NCBI RefSeq assembly: GCF_029269835.1
Contig: NZ_JARJBB010000005.1
Coordinates: forward strand, 372,001-436,000
Origin: Streptomyces tropicalis
GTDB lineage: Bacteria > Actinomycetota > Actinomycetes > Streptomycetales > Streptomycetaceae
Direction of reading: 5' to 3'
Length of the DNA: 64,000 nt
Below the pieces are notes generated by a model. The model saw nothing but the letters and a program-made list of their open reading frames with translations. It had not been told where the DNA came from and searched no databases. Within the stretch, counting starts at the first letter, position 1, and each line of letters begins with the position of its first letter. Made by a program: the position numbers and the translations under genes. Shown in pieces: positions 17,127 through 25,275 of the stretch.

Positions 17127-17621
17127 GTGGTCGCGGACGGCCTCCGCGTGTTGTTCTGCGGCATCAACCCCGGCCTGATGTCGGCGGCGACGGGCCATCA
17201 CTTCGCCCGCCCCGGCAACCGGTTCTGGCCCGTGCTGCACCGCTCCGGCTTCACCCCGCGGCTGCTGCGGCCGGAGGAGCAGCAGGAGCTGACGGCATAC
17301 GGGCTCGGCATCACCAACGTCGTGGCGCGGCCGACGGCCCGCGCCGACGAACTGGCACCGGAGGAGTACCGCGAGGGCGGACGCCTGCTGGAGGCCAGGG
17401 TGGCAGGGCTGGGGCCACGGTGGCTGGCGGTGGTCGGGGTCACGGCGTACCGGGTCGCCTTCGACGACCGTACGGCCCGGATCGGCCGCCAGGAGCGCAC
17501 GATCGGAGGTGCCCGGGTGTGGGTGCTGCCCAACCCGAGCGGGCTGAACGCGCACTGGACCCTGGACACCATGGCCGAGGAGTTCGCCCGGCTGCGGACG
17601 GCCGCGGAGCACACGGCGTAA
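17127..17621 (+). CDS. mug: G/U mismatch-specific uracil-DNA glycosylase (MUG family)
   Basis: 164 aa from this GTG. Removes uracil or thymine mispaired with G. The family motif GINPGLMSAATGHHFARPGN (first two residues of the motif at about 12-13) and the late motif NPSGLNAHW are both intact. The conserved-looking upstream segment TRFTRAELEAARDRPVPDV is in frame back to position 17070, where only a CTG is available, overlapping the purB stop as CTGA. The true start is therefore either this GTG or a coupled CTG at 17070 (183 aa). A terminator-like hairpin follows at 17721. Confidence 0.9.
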   Translation: MVADGLRVLFCGINPGLMSAATGHHFARPGNRFWPVLHRSGFTPRLLRPEEQQELTAYGLGITNVVARPTARADELAPEEYREGGRLLEARVAGLGPRWLAVVGVTAYRVAFDDRTARIGRQERTIGGARVWVLPNPSGLNAHWTLDTMAEEFARLRTAAEHTA

Positions 17622-17720
17622 CTCCTGCCGCACTGCCGCCGGGTGCGCCGGACCGCCGTGCACGCGGCGCGGACCCGCCGGCCGGAGGCGGGCGCCCCCC
17701 GGCGGGGCGGCCGCCCGCGC

Positions 17721-17744
17721 GGCCCGGCGCTTTTTCCGCGGGCC
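17721..17744. terminator. Stem-loop between mug and the convergent hypothetical gene
   Basis: GGCCCG / CGGGCC stem flanking a loop that contains TTTTT, located between two convergent genes. Further GC-rich complementarity extends outside. Likely bidirectional terminator. Confidence 0.45.
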
Positions 17745-17793
17745 GGGACCGCGTGCCGCGGATGAGGGAGTGCGGCCCGTACGGGTGTCGTCG

Positions 17794-18237
17794 TCAGGGC
17801 GGGTCCACGTCCGTGACGACCGCGACGAGCGCCTGGGGCAGACCGCCGTCCTCGTGGGTCACACCGAGGGCTATCCAGCGCCCGGCGCGATCGGACCTCC
17901 ACAGCTGCACGTCGGGGACGTGCCCGCCGAGCAGCCCCCACGGCTCCGCCAACGCCTCGCCCCGCACCGCCCGTTCGAACAGGCTGTACAGGCCGAACCG
18001 CTGCGGAGGCCCCCAGCGCGCGGTGAGCCGCTCCCCCAGGGCGTCACGGTCCGCCTCGTACTGCGTGCGCGCCTGTTCCCGGTCGGCGGCGTCGGCCTGC
18101 CGCAGGTCGCGGCCCACCCCCCACTCGGCCGTCCAGTAACCCGGTCCGGACCCGACGGCGCCCGCGGCCGTGCGCCGGGCGGGGAAGGCCCGCGCGCACA
18201 GCTCGTCGATCACGGCGAGGGCCTGCGCGATGTCCAT
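17794..18237 (-). CDS. Hypothetical protein
   Basis: 147 aa, cytoplasmic, no transmembrane or signal segment. It starts MDIAQALAVIDELCARAF and contains TAEWGVGRDLRQADAADREQ and ERAVRGEALAEPWGL. Codon bias is strongly coding. I do not recognise a family; the acidic helical N-half with a beta-rich C-half (VQLWRSDRAGRWIALGVTHE) suggests a small immunity- or SMI1-like protein, but that is only a guess. In-frame upstream codons to 18294 lack a start with a ribosome-binding site. Confidence 0.7.
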   Translation of the reverse strand: MDIAQALAVIDELCARAFPARRTAAGAVGSGPGYWTAEWGVGRDLRQADAADREQARTQYEADRDALGERLTARWGPPQRFGLYSLFERAVRGEALAEPWGLLGGHVPDVQLWRSDRAGRWIALGVTHEDGGLPQALVAVVTDVDPP

Positions 18238-18330
18238 GCCCCCAGTAAAGCGGCCGGCACTGACACATGGCGGCGCGTCAGGTGCCGCCCACAAGCCGCG
18301 AGGCCGGTCGCGGTCACGCCGTCACCGTCC

Positions 18331-18885
18331 TCACGCGTCCCGTCGGCGCAGTCGCGCCCCGCCCGCCAGGAGGGCCGCCGCGGCCCACAGGGCGGCGACC
18401 GCGAGTCCGGTCCACGGCCCCGGGCCGCCGTCGTGATGCAGGTGGAACACGGCCTGACCCGCCCGGTCGGGCAGCAGAGCGGCGGCGCCGCCGGACAGGT
18501 CGCCGACCACGAACGACACGATCAGCATCAGCGGGACGAGGATGCTCAGCGTCAGGACGCCACTGCGCAGGACGGCCGTCAGCCCGGCCGCGAGCAGCGC
18601 CATGACGGTCAGGTAGAGGCCGCAGCCGACGACGCCGCGCAGGCCGGCCGTCCAGCCCGGCCCGTGCGCCGTGCCGACCGCCCGGCCCACCGCCAGGCTC
18701 AGGGCGCCGGTGAGCAGGCCCGTCGCCAGCACGGGGAGCGCGACCGCCGCGGCCTTGGCGGCGAACCACCGCCCCCGGCGCGGCGCGGCCGCCGGCGACA
18801 GCCGCAGCGCGCCACCCTGGAACTCGGCGGCGACGGCCGTGGTGCCGAAGGCGATGGCCGCGATCTGGCCGAAGGTGACACCGAA
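18331..18885 (-). pseudogene. ABC-2 type permease, 5'-truncated
   Basis: The readable part [20 protein letters not shown] is the region where an ABC-2 permease (drug or natural-product export type) normally has its second membrane helix; four further hydrophobic segments and a Leu/Ala-rich C-terminus follow to the TGA at 18331. Nothing upstream of about 18885 continues the protein: the antisense of a response-regulator gene begins instead. About 80-100 N-terminal residues and the start codon are lost. I infer a deletion whose other end is in the response regulator gene. Confidence 0.78.
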
Positions 18886-19527
18886 GTCGACGACGAGCCC
18901 CTCGTCCGCGCGGGCCTGCGGGCCGTCCTGGAGGCGCAGCCCGACATCGAGGTCGTCGGGGAGGCCGCGGACGGCGCGGCCGTGATCCCGCTGGTGCGCC
19001 GGCTGCGGCCCGACGTGGTCGCGATGGACGTCCGGATGCCGCTGCTCGACGGCATCGAAGCCACCCGGGCGGTGCTGCGCACGGTCGAGGACCCGCCGAA
19101 GATCGTCGTCGTGACGACCTTCGAGAACGACGAGTACGTGTACGAGGCGCTGCGCGCCGGGGCCGACGGGTTCCTGCTGAAGCGGGCCCGGCCCGCGGAG
19201 ATCGTGCACGCGGTGCGCCTGGTCGCCGAGGGCGAGTCGCTGCTGTTTCCGGCCTCGGTGCGGCAACTGGCCGCCCGGTACGGCGACGACGGCGGCAACC
19301 GGGCGGCGCGTGCCGTCCTCGAGCGGGCCCGGCTGACCGACCGCGAGGCGGAGGTGCTGCGGCTGATGGCCCGGGGCCTGTCCAACGCGGAGATCGCGAC
19401 ACGGCTGCACGTCGGCGGGGAGACGGTGAAGTCCCACGTGAGCGGCGTCCTGGCGAAGCTGGGAGCCCGGGACCGCACCCAGGCCGTGATCACCGCGTAC
19501 GAGTCCGGCTTCGTGGCGCCCGGATAG
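18886..19527 (+). pseudogene. LuxR-family response regulator, 5'-truncated
   Basis: Starting at VDDEPLVRAGLRAVLEAQ the frame encodes a receiver domain (phospho-acceptor Asp in VAMDVRMPLLDG, then TTFENDEYVYEALRAGADGF) and a complete LuxR HTH (LTDREAEVLRLMARGLSNAE, ETVKSHVSGVLAKLG). The first 6-8 residues, including the start codon and the first beta strand, are missing, and no ATG, GTG or TTG lies close upstream in frame. The partner kinase and the ABC ATPase usually found in such clusters are absent. Probably silent unless read from a distant upstream start. Confidence 0.8.
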
Positions 19528-19637
19528 ACGGGCGCCCCCGCTCACCGCGGCCCGGAGGGCCCGTCCCCGGGCCTCGCCGACCCGGCCCGTGCCGAGTACG
19601 ATCCGGCCACGATGCGCACGAGCTGGGAGGACGGACG

Positions 19638-20795
19638 GTGGGGCGGCTGACCGGCGGGGATCCCTCGCTGCTGCGAAGGATCAATTCCGCGGTGGTGCTG
19701 CACGCACTGCGCGCCACGGACTGCGCGACGCTCACGGAGATCACCCGGGTGACCGGGCTGTCGCGGCCCACGGTCGAGGGCGTCGTCGAGGATCTGATCG
19801 CGGCGGGCCTCGTCGTCGGGACGGCCGCGGAGGAGGGCGCCGCACGGCGGCAGGGCCGGCCGGCGCGGCGGTTCCGATTCCGTGCCGAGGCCGGGCATCT
19901 GCTCGGCCTGGAGATCGGCGCGCACCGGGTGGCCGCGCTGCTGGCCGACCTCGACGGGACGGTGATCGGGGCCCAGGCCCGGGAGGTGGGCGGGACGGCC
20001 GGGGCGGACGAGCGGCTGGAGCGGCTGCGCGGCGCCGTCGCGGAGCTGCTGCGCCGGGCAGGGGTCCCGCGCGGGTCGCTGCGGGCGGTGGGCGTCGCCA
20101 CGCCCGGGATCGTCGAGGCGGACGGCACGGTACGCCTGGGCACGGCGCTGCCCGGGTGGACGGGGCTGCGCCTGGGCGAGCGGCTGAGTCGCTCCTTCCG
20201 GTGCCCGGTGCTGGTGGAGAACGACGCCAACGCCGCCGCCGTCGCCGAGCACTGGAAGGGCGCCGCCACCGAGTCCGACGATGTGGTCTTCGTGCTGGCG
20301 GGACTGAGCCCGGGGGCCGGTTCGCTGATCGGCGGGCGGCTGCACCGCGGGTACGGCGGTGCGGCCGGCGAGATCGGCGCGCTGCACCTGCTCGGCCGTG
20401 AGGCGACACCGGAGACGCTGCTGTCGACGACGGGCCGGCCGCTGCACCCCCTGGACGAGCAGGCGGTGGCCGAGGTGTTCGCGCTGGCCCGGGAGGGCGA
20501 CGAGCGGGCCCGGGCGGCCGTGGACCGGTTCATCCGGCGGCTCGTCCACGACGTGGCCGCGCTGGCCCTGGCGCTGGATCCGGAACTCGTCGTGATCGGC
20601 GGCTGGGCGGCCGGTCTGGACGGCGTACTGGAGCCGCTGCGGAGCGAGTTGGAGCGGTACTGCCTGCGTGCGCCGAAGGTGACGCTGTCGCTGCTCGGCG
20701 AGGCGGCGGTGGCGACGGGTGCCCTGCGGCTGGCTCTCGACCACGTCGAGGAGCAGCTGTTCGCGGTCGACGGCACGGTGACGGCCCGCCGCTGA
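19638..20795 (+). CDS. ROK-family transcriptional regulator
   Basis: 385 aa. An N-terminal winged helix (TLTEITRVTGLSRPTVEGVV, residues about 31-50) is followed by a ROK sugar-kinase-like domain: GLEIGAHRVAALLADLDG, VENDANAAAVAEHW, then GRLHRGYGGAAGEIGALHLL. After that glycine-rich loop the zinc-binding CxCGxxGCxE of most ROK proteins is absent, replaced by a segment with no Cys. The GTG follows GGGAGGA. Likely a repressor of carbohydrate genes; the neighbouring DasR-like GntR gene supports an amino-sugar or sugar theme, but no transporter or catabolic gene is nearby. Confidence 0.88.
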   Translation: MGRLTGGDPSLLRRINSAVVLHALRATDCATLTEITRVTGLSRPTVEGVVEDLIAAGLVVGTAAEEGAARRQGRPARRFRFRAEAGHLLGLEIGAHRVAALLADLDGTVIGAQAREVGGTAGADERLERLRGAVAELLRRAGVPRGSLRAVGVATPGIVEADGTVRLGTALPGWTGLRLGERLSRSFRCPVLVENDANAAAVAEHWKGAATESDDVVFVLAGLSPGAGSLIGGRLHRGYGGAAGEIGALHLLGREATPETLLSTTGRPLHPLDEQAVAEVFALAREGDERARAAVDRFIRRLVHDVAALALALDPELVVIGGWAAGLDGVLEPLRSELERYCLRAPKVTLSLLGEAAVATGALRLALDHVEEQLFAVDGTVTARR

Positions 20796-20973
20796 GCCCG
20801 AGGAGCACGGGCTGGGCGCGACCCGTACGTGCCGCGCGCCCGGCCCGGGCGCGCACCGGGGTGCGGGTCCGACCGGCACGGGTCGCACGTCGGAACCGCC
20901 GGCGGGGGCAGGGGGGAGCGGCGGAGCCCGGGCGGGCGGAAGCACGCCGATGGCCGTCGGCGCGCACCGGCGG

Positions 20974-21735
20974 CTACGACGCCCGCTGCTCCGGCTCCTC
21001 GTCGATCTCCACCCCGCCGAAGTCGCCGAAGGTCAGCCGGCAGGTGTCGGCGCGGTAGGTGGCGACGGACAGCGCCGCGGTGCGGCCGGCGGCGACGAAG
21101 CGGGTCGTCACGACGAGGACGGGCGCGCCGGGCAGCCGGTCGAGCTCCTTGGCGTCGTCGGCGCCGGCCGAGCCCAGCTCCACGGAGCGGTGCCCGCCCT
21201 CCAGATCCAGGCGCTGGAGCTCGCGCAGCACGGCACGCGCGCGTGCCGGGCCCGAGGGCGCGCCGACCGTCGTCAGGCCGGGCACCGACACGGCGGGGAC
21301 GTGCAGCAGCTCGGCGGCGACCGTCTGGCCGTGGCTCACGCGGGAGCGGCGCACGGTGTGCACGGGCTCGTCCCGGCCGGTCTCCAGCGTGGCCGCGACG
21401 ACCGCGGGCGGCACCGCGAGCACGCAGTCGGCGGGCTGCCAGGCGTCGTCGTGCGCACCGGGCCAGGCCTGCTGCTCGGTGCCGACGGCCACCCCGACGC
21501 GCGGTGGGGCGACGGTCGTGCCGACCCCGCGCCGACGCTGGAGCCGGCCTTCCAGCTCCAGCTGCTCCAGGGCCTGGCGGAGGGTGGCGCGGGCGACACC
21601 GAACCGGGCGGCGAGTTCACGCTCGTTGGGCAGGATCTCCCCGACCGAGAACTCGGAGTCCAGTGCCTCGCTGAGCACGGTCCTGAGGTGCCAGTACTTC
21701 GGTTCCGGCACCGGTTCCAGCTGCGTGGTCCCCAC
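20974..21735 (-). CDS. GntR/HutC-family transcriptional regulator, DasR-like
   Basis: 253 aa. An N-terminal GntR winged helix (LPNERELAARFGVARATLRQ) is followed by a UTRA effector domain of about 160 residues (VHTVRRSRVSHGQTVAAELL, LVVTTRFVAAGRTAALSVAT). Length and layout match DasR, the N-acetylglucosamine regulator of Streptomyces, but this is a paralogue rather than an obvious DasR. GTG start with GGAGGA 4 nt away. It probably represses itself: a TTGGTC-AA-GACCAA site covers the -35 of its promoter. Effector unknown; an amino sugar phosphate is a reasonable guess. Confidence 0.88.
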   Translation of the reverse strand: MGTTQLEPVPEPKYWHLRTVLSEALDSEFSVGEILPNERELAARFGVARATLRQALEQLELEGRLQRRRGVGTTVAPPRVGVAVGTEQQAWPGAHDDAWQPADCVLAVPPAVVAATLETGRDEPVHTVRRSRVSHGQTVAAELLHVPAVSVPGLTTVGAPSGPARARAVLRELQRLDLEGGHRSVELGSAGADDAKELDRLPGAPVLVVTTRFVAAGRTAALSVATYRADTCRLTFGDFGGVEIDEEPEQRAS

Positions 21736-22103
21736 CCTGTCCTCCGCAATCGCCCTGGCCCGGCGGCGTTTCAGCGCCCTTGTTTATTAAAGGTTGTTGT
21801 ACTTGTCTGCGACCATAGGGCGGCCCCCACCCTTGGTCAAGACCAATCCTGGACCCGGCGCCCCGGTCCGGAACGCCGTGCGGCCCAGCGTTCATGAGGC
21901 GTTCGCACAGGGCCACCCCCGTGGCCGTGCGGAGCCTTCTCCATGGCCGCGTGGGGCCGTCTCCGTGACCGCACGGCGATGCGCGCGTGGCGTACGAGGG
22001 GCTTCCCGCGCGGTGCTCCGCGGCCTCGGGGCCTACCCGCCGGTAGTAATTGCTGACAAGCTGTCTCAACACTGCCCGGCAATCCCCGCGACGAGGAGTT
22101 CCC
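21736..22103. other. Divergent intergenic region between GntR and alpha/beta hydrolase genes
   Basis: 368 bp. The left part holds the GntR promoter and operator. Further right are CTACC-N4-GGTAG (22033-22046) and GACA-N3-TGTC (22055-22065) close to the hydrolase start, either of which could be an operator. No reading frame in the gap looks coding. Confidence 0.5.
21812..21846 (-). promoter_or_regulatory. GntR gene promoter overlapped by a dre-like operator
   Basis: On the minus strand TTGACC (21840-21835) and TATGGT (21817-21812) are separated by exactly 17 nt, one of the best vegetative promoters in the window. The -35 is embedded in the palindrome TTGGTC-AA-GACCAA (21833-21846), very close to the DasR consensus core TGGTCTAGACCA. 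A second feature, TTGTACTTGTCT, lies downstream at 21798-21809. This geometry predicts repression by the GntR protein itself or cross-control by DasR. Confidence 0.75.
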
Positions 22104-22934
22104 ATGGCCGCAACCGTCTCGTTCCCGGTCCCCACCGCCCACGGCCCGCGGACCGTGACGCTCTCCTACGCGCGCGTGGGCCACGGCGAGCCACTGCTCC
22201 TGTTGCACGGCATCGGGCACCACCGGCAGGCATGGGACCCGGTGATCGACCTCCTCGGGGCCGAACGCGACGTGATCGCCGTGGACCTGCCGGGCTTCGG
22301 CGCCTCCCCCGCACTGCCCGACGGCATGCGCCACGACCTGCCGACGGTCAACACCGTGCTGGGCGCGCTGTGCGAGGCCCTGGGGATCGGCCGCCCCCAT
22401 GTGGCGGGCAACTCCCTCGGCGGTCTGCTGGCCCTGGAGCTGGGCCGGGAGAAGCTCGTACGGTCCGTCACGGCCCTGTCCCCCGCCGGGTTCTGGACCG
22501 AGGCCGAGCGGCGCTACGCGTTCGCCGTCCTGCAGGCGATGCGGGGCATCGCGCGGCGCCTACCGCTGCCGATGGTCGAACGGCTGTCGCGGACGGCCGC
22601 CGGACGCACGGCGCTGACCAGCACCATCTACGCCCGCCCCGGCCGCCGTTCGCCCGAGGCCGTGGTCGCCGAGACGCTCGCACTGGTGGGGGCCGCCGCG
22701 TTCGAGGACACGCTGCGGGCCGGTATCTCGGTCCAGTTCACCGACGACGTCATCGGCCTTCCGGTGACGGTCGCCTGGGGCACGGGCGACCGGCTGCTGC
22801 TGCGCCGGCAGGGCGTCCGGGCCAAGCAGATCATTCCGCGCGCCCGGCTGGTCCGGCTGCCCGGCTGCGGGCACGTCCCGATGAGCGACGACCCGGCGCT
22901 CGTCGCGCGCGTGATCCTCGACGGCAGCCGCTGA
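22104..22934 (+). CDS. Alpha/beta hydrolase
   Basis: 276 aa serine hydrolase. HGIGHHRQAWDP supplies the oxyanion-hole HG, the nucleophile elbow is GNSLGG, an acidic residue follows in WGTGDRLL, and the catalytic His is in LPGCGHVPMSDDP. The ATG at 22104 is preceded by GAGGAG at 7 nt. No signal peptide, so cytoplasmic. Substrate unknown. Divergent from the GntR regulator and possibly under its control. Confidence 0.9.
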   Translation: MAATVSFPVPTAHGPRTVTLSYARVGHGEPLLLLHGIGHHRQAWDPVIDLLGAERDVIAVDLPGFGASPALPDGMRHDLPTVNTVLGALCEALGIGRPHVAGNSLGGLLALELGREKLVRSVTALSPAGFWTEAERRYAFAVLQAMRGIARRLPLPMVERLSRTAAGRTALTSTIYARPGRRSPEAVVAETLALVGAAAFEDTLRAGISVQFTDDVIGLPVTVAWGTGDRLLLRRQGVRAKQIIPRARLVRLPGCGHVPMSDDPALVARVILDGSR

Positions 22935-23346
22935 CCCGGCCGGGCGGCCACCCAGGCGCGGCGGCCACCGAGGCGCACCGTCTCCCACCCCGGCCCACGG
23001 CAGCCGCCGACCCGGTGCCCGGCAGCCCTCCCTCCCTCCGGCCCGGCGTTCCCGCCCGGGACGCCGCCCCCCGCACGGGGCGGATCCGGCAGCCACCGCG
23101 CGGGCGGTCCCGGAGGAGGCCGGATCCACGGTCCCGCCCTGTGCCGCGGCCGGCCCCACAGGGCCACGGGACCGGCCTCCCGCACGGCCTCTCCCGGCCC
23201 GGCCGGCCCGGCCGCGGCACAGGGCCGCACGGCGGAATTCCGCGCCGTACCAAGGACGTTGTTCACCCGGGGTTCGTGCGTCCGCCGCGCCGCACGCGTA
23301 GGTGCGGGGTCCGTACCCGGCCGGACCCCGACCCCGGAGGCGGCCG
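22935..23346. other. Gene-free stretch with an 18-bp perfect inverted repeat
   Basis: 412 bp of very GC-rich DNA. The 18-mer GCCCTGTGCCGCGGCCGG at 23136-23153 recurs as its exact reverse complement at 23208-23225, enclosing 54 nt. No target-site duplication is visible at the borders. It may act as a strong terminator for the hydrolase gene or be a small mobile-element relic. No coding sequence seen. Confidence 0.5.
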
Positions 23347-24116
23347 ATGTCCCCTCCGTCCCTGCCCGGCCGCCGCCGTGTCCTGCGCGGCTCACCGACC
23401 GCGTCGGCGGCCCTGACCCTGCCCGGGGCGCTCGGCGCGGCACCGGCGCTCGCCCTGTCCGGCCGGCCCCGGGCCGGCTGGGGCGTGCAGGCGGGCGAGT
23501 GACCACCGGCTCGGGCCTGGTGTGGGTCCGCGCGGACCGCCCCGCCCGGATGATCGTGGACACCTCGGCCACCGAGTCGTCCCGCACCACCCGGCGCCGG
23601 ATCGGCCCGCTGCTCGGCCCGGACACCGACTTCACCGGGACCACCCGGCCGCACGGGCTGCCCCGAGGCGAGCGGATCCACTACCGCGTCCTCCTCGCCG
23701 ACCCCGACGACCCGCGCCGCAGCGGCGAGCCGGTGACATCGCCGAACTGCTGCGGTTCGTCAAGCACCGCCGGATCACCGGCACGGTGTGGCTGACGGCT
23801 GACGTCCAACACATCGGCCCAGCACTACCACCCGTCCCGGGCCGCCTTCCAGGACTTCGAACCGTTCTGGGAGTTCGTGTCCGGCCCGCTCGACGCGGGT
23901 GCCTTCCCGGCGAGCGCCCTGTACGGCACGTTCGGCCCGGACCGGGTCTTCGTCAAGGCGCCGTCCGCCGCCAACGTCTCACCGGCCGAGGGCTACCGGT
24001 TCTTCGGCGAGGTCGACACCGACGGCGACAGCGGTGAGCTGACGGTCCGGCCGCGCGAGCAGGACGGCACGGTGCTGTTCACCCAGGTGCTCCGGCCGGG
24101 CCGGGTCGGCCAGTAA
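23347..24116 (+). pseudogene. phoD: PhoD-type alkaline phosphatase pseudogene
   Basis: The Tat-like leader (SLPGRRRVLRGSPTASAAL) and the first PhoD block VTTGSGLVWVRADRPARM, IHYRVLLADPDDPRRSGEPV are present, then the text jumps directly to DIAELLRFVKHRRITGTVWL and AAFQDFEPFWEFVSGPLDAG, GYRFFGEVDTDGDSGELTVR at the C-terminus. There is a frameshift near 23498, an internal deletion of a couple of hundred codons near 23730 that removes the metal-binding core, and a further frameshift near 23812. A strong hairpin follows the TAA. The ancestral gene would have been a secreted phosphodiesterase of phosphate scavenging. Confidence 0.87.
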
Positions 24117-24133
24117 CTCCCGTACGCTCTACC

Positions 24134-24168
24134 TGCCGCGCACCGGCGTCATCCCCCGGTGCGCGGCA
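24134..24168. terminator. Terminator of the former phoD gene
   Basis: Perfect 13-bp stem TGCCGCGCACCGG / CCGGTGCGCGGCA with a 9-nt loop, beginning 18 bp after the phoD TAA. One of the strongest hairpins in the window. Confidence 0.7.
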
Positions 24169-24191
24169 CCGCGCCGGCCTCCGCGCGCGCC

Positions 24192-24828
24192 CACCCCCCA
24201 ACACGGCCCGCTTCGGGCTGTTTTCGCGGAGCGGCCCCCGGTGGGTGGTGCCGGCGGGGCGCACGCTGCGTCCCACGACCCGGCCGGTGCCCGGCGCGGT
24301 GTGCCTGCCCGGCCCGGAGCGGCCGGCCGCGCTCCAGCGGGTGCTGCGGCACGCGACGGCGCTGCGGGTGTACGGGCCGGCGGTGGCCGGGTCCGCCGCG
24401 ACGGCGAGCTCCTGAGAGGGCGGTCCTGCCGGGCATGCGGCTGACGCTGTCGCCGGACGCCTCGCGCGGATTCTCCGGCGAGGGCGGGGTGCTGGACGCG
24501 CCGGCCACGGACGAGGCGGCGCAGGACGCGGAGCTGGTCGCGGTGCTGCCGGCGTGGGAGCCGCGGATCGAGGAGGCCGACCTCGCGGCGGCCTCCGGCC
24601 TGGCGCCGGAGCGGGTGCGGGCCGCCCTGATCCGCCTCGGCACGTCCGGCCGCGTCGGCTACGACACCGCCGGGGCGGCCTGCTTCCACCGGGAGCTGCC
24701 CTACGACGCCGGGCGCGCCGAGCGGCACAACCGGCGGCTGCGGGACGCCCGTGCCCTGGTCGCTGCGGGGGCGGTGATCCTGGAGGGCGCCCTCGGCACG
24801 GTGACGGCGGAGGACGGGCACGTGCAAG
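24192..24828 (+). pseudogene. SWIM zinc-finger protein pseudogene
   Basis: Two out-of-register blocks belong to the same actinobacterial SWIM-domain family. Block 1 (about 24200-24414) reads RWVVPAGRTLRPTTRPVPGA and ALQRVLRHATALRVYGPAVA and ends in a TGA. Block 2 (from 24435) reads MRLTLSPDASRGFSGEGG, RVRAALIRLGTSGRVGYDT and LEGALGTVTAEDGHV, then stops matching exactly where the CxCxnCxH zinc motif should begin. The N-terminal part and the zinc finger are gone. I recognise the family from memory of its sequence; function of the intact protein is unclear. Confidence 0.68.
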
Positions 24829-25128
24829 CCGCTGCGGCTCGCGGAGTCGTGGCGCACCGCCGCCGCCACGGGGGCCCACGCCACCGTCCGGAGCGTGCTG
24901 CGCCACGCGCTGCCCGTGCTGCTCGCGGACCTCGCGACCGACGGCCCGGCCGGTCCGGTGCGCGGCCCGGGCGACCTGCTGGCGGTGGCCGCCGAGTGCG
25001 CCGAGCAGTCGGGAGCGCGGGGCGAACTGCCGCACCTGGCGCGGACGGCGGACCGGCCGGGCTCCTCCCGGCCGGCCTCGCAGGCCGGGCGGCTGCGCAG
25101 CGCGCTGGCTGCGGGGGTGGCCGCGTGA
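24829..25128 (+). pseudogene. 3' remnant of a DUF6493-like gene
   Basis: About 98 in-frame codons ending at TGA 25126: LRLAESWRTAAATGAHATVR, VLRHALPVLLADLATDG, DLLAVAAECAEQSGARGELP, then HLARTADRPGSSRPASQAGR. These look like the C-terminal helices of the large protein that accompanies SWIM genes in Streptomyces (DUF6493 type). It is fused head-on to the broken SWIM gene, so a deletion spans the end of one gene and most of the next. No start codon or ribosome-binding site. Confidence 0.55.
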
Positions 25129-25239
25129 CGCGCGTGCGGGGCCGGACGGCGTCCGCCGCCCCTCCGCCCGGCTCCGCCGATCGCCGCAAAAGCCGCAAGA
25201 GGCCCAGACGCACGTTTTACCCATCAGTCACACATCGTT

Positions 25240-25249
25240 CGTGATCACG
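25240..25249. promoter_or_regulatory. CGTGATCACG palindrome upstream of the ACT-GNAT gene
   Basis: Perfect 10-bp palindrome in a locally A+T-rich 90 bp upstream region, 26 bp before the start codon. It resembles the core of CRP/FNR-type half-sites, but the match is partial. Possible operator only. Confidence 0.3.
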
Positions 25250-25275
25250 CAACACCATTCCTTCACAGTGGATGC

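Noticed and set aside
17770..18885. Uninterrupted frame that could extend the LuxR regulator upstream by about 370 codons
   Set aside because: The extension is antisense to two other genes, compositionally odd and has no domain; the regulator is better explained as 5'-truncated.
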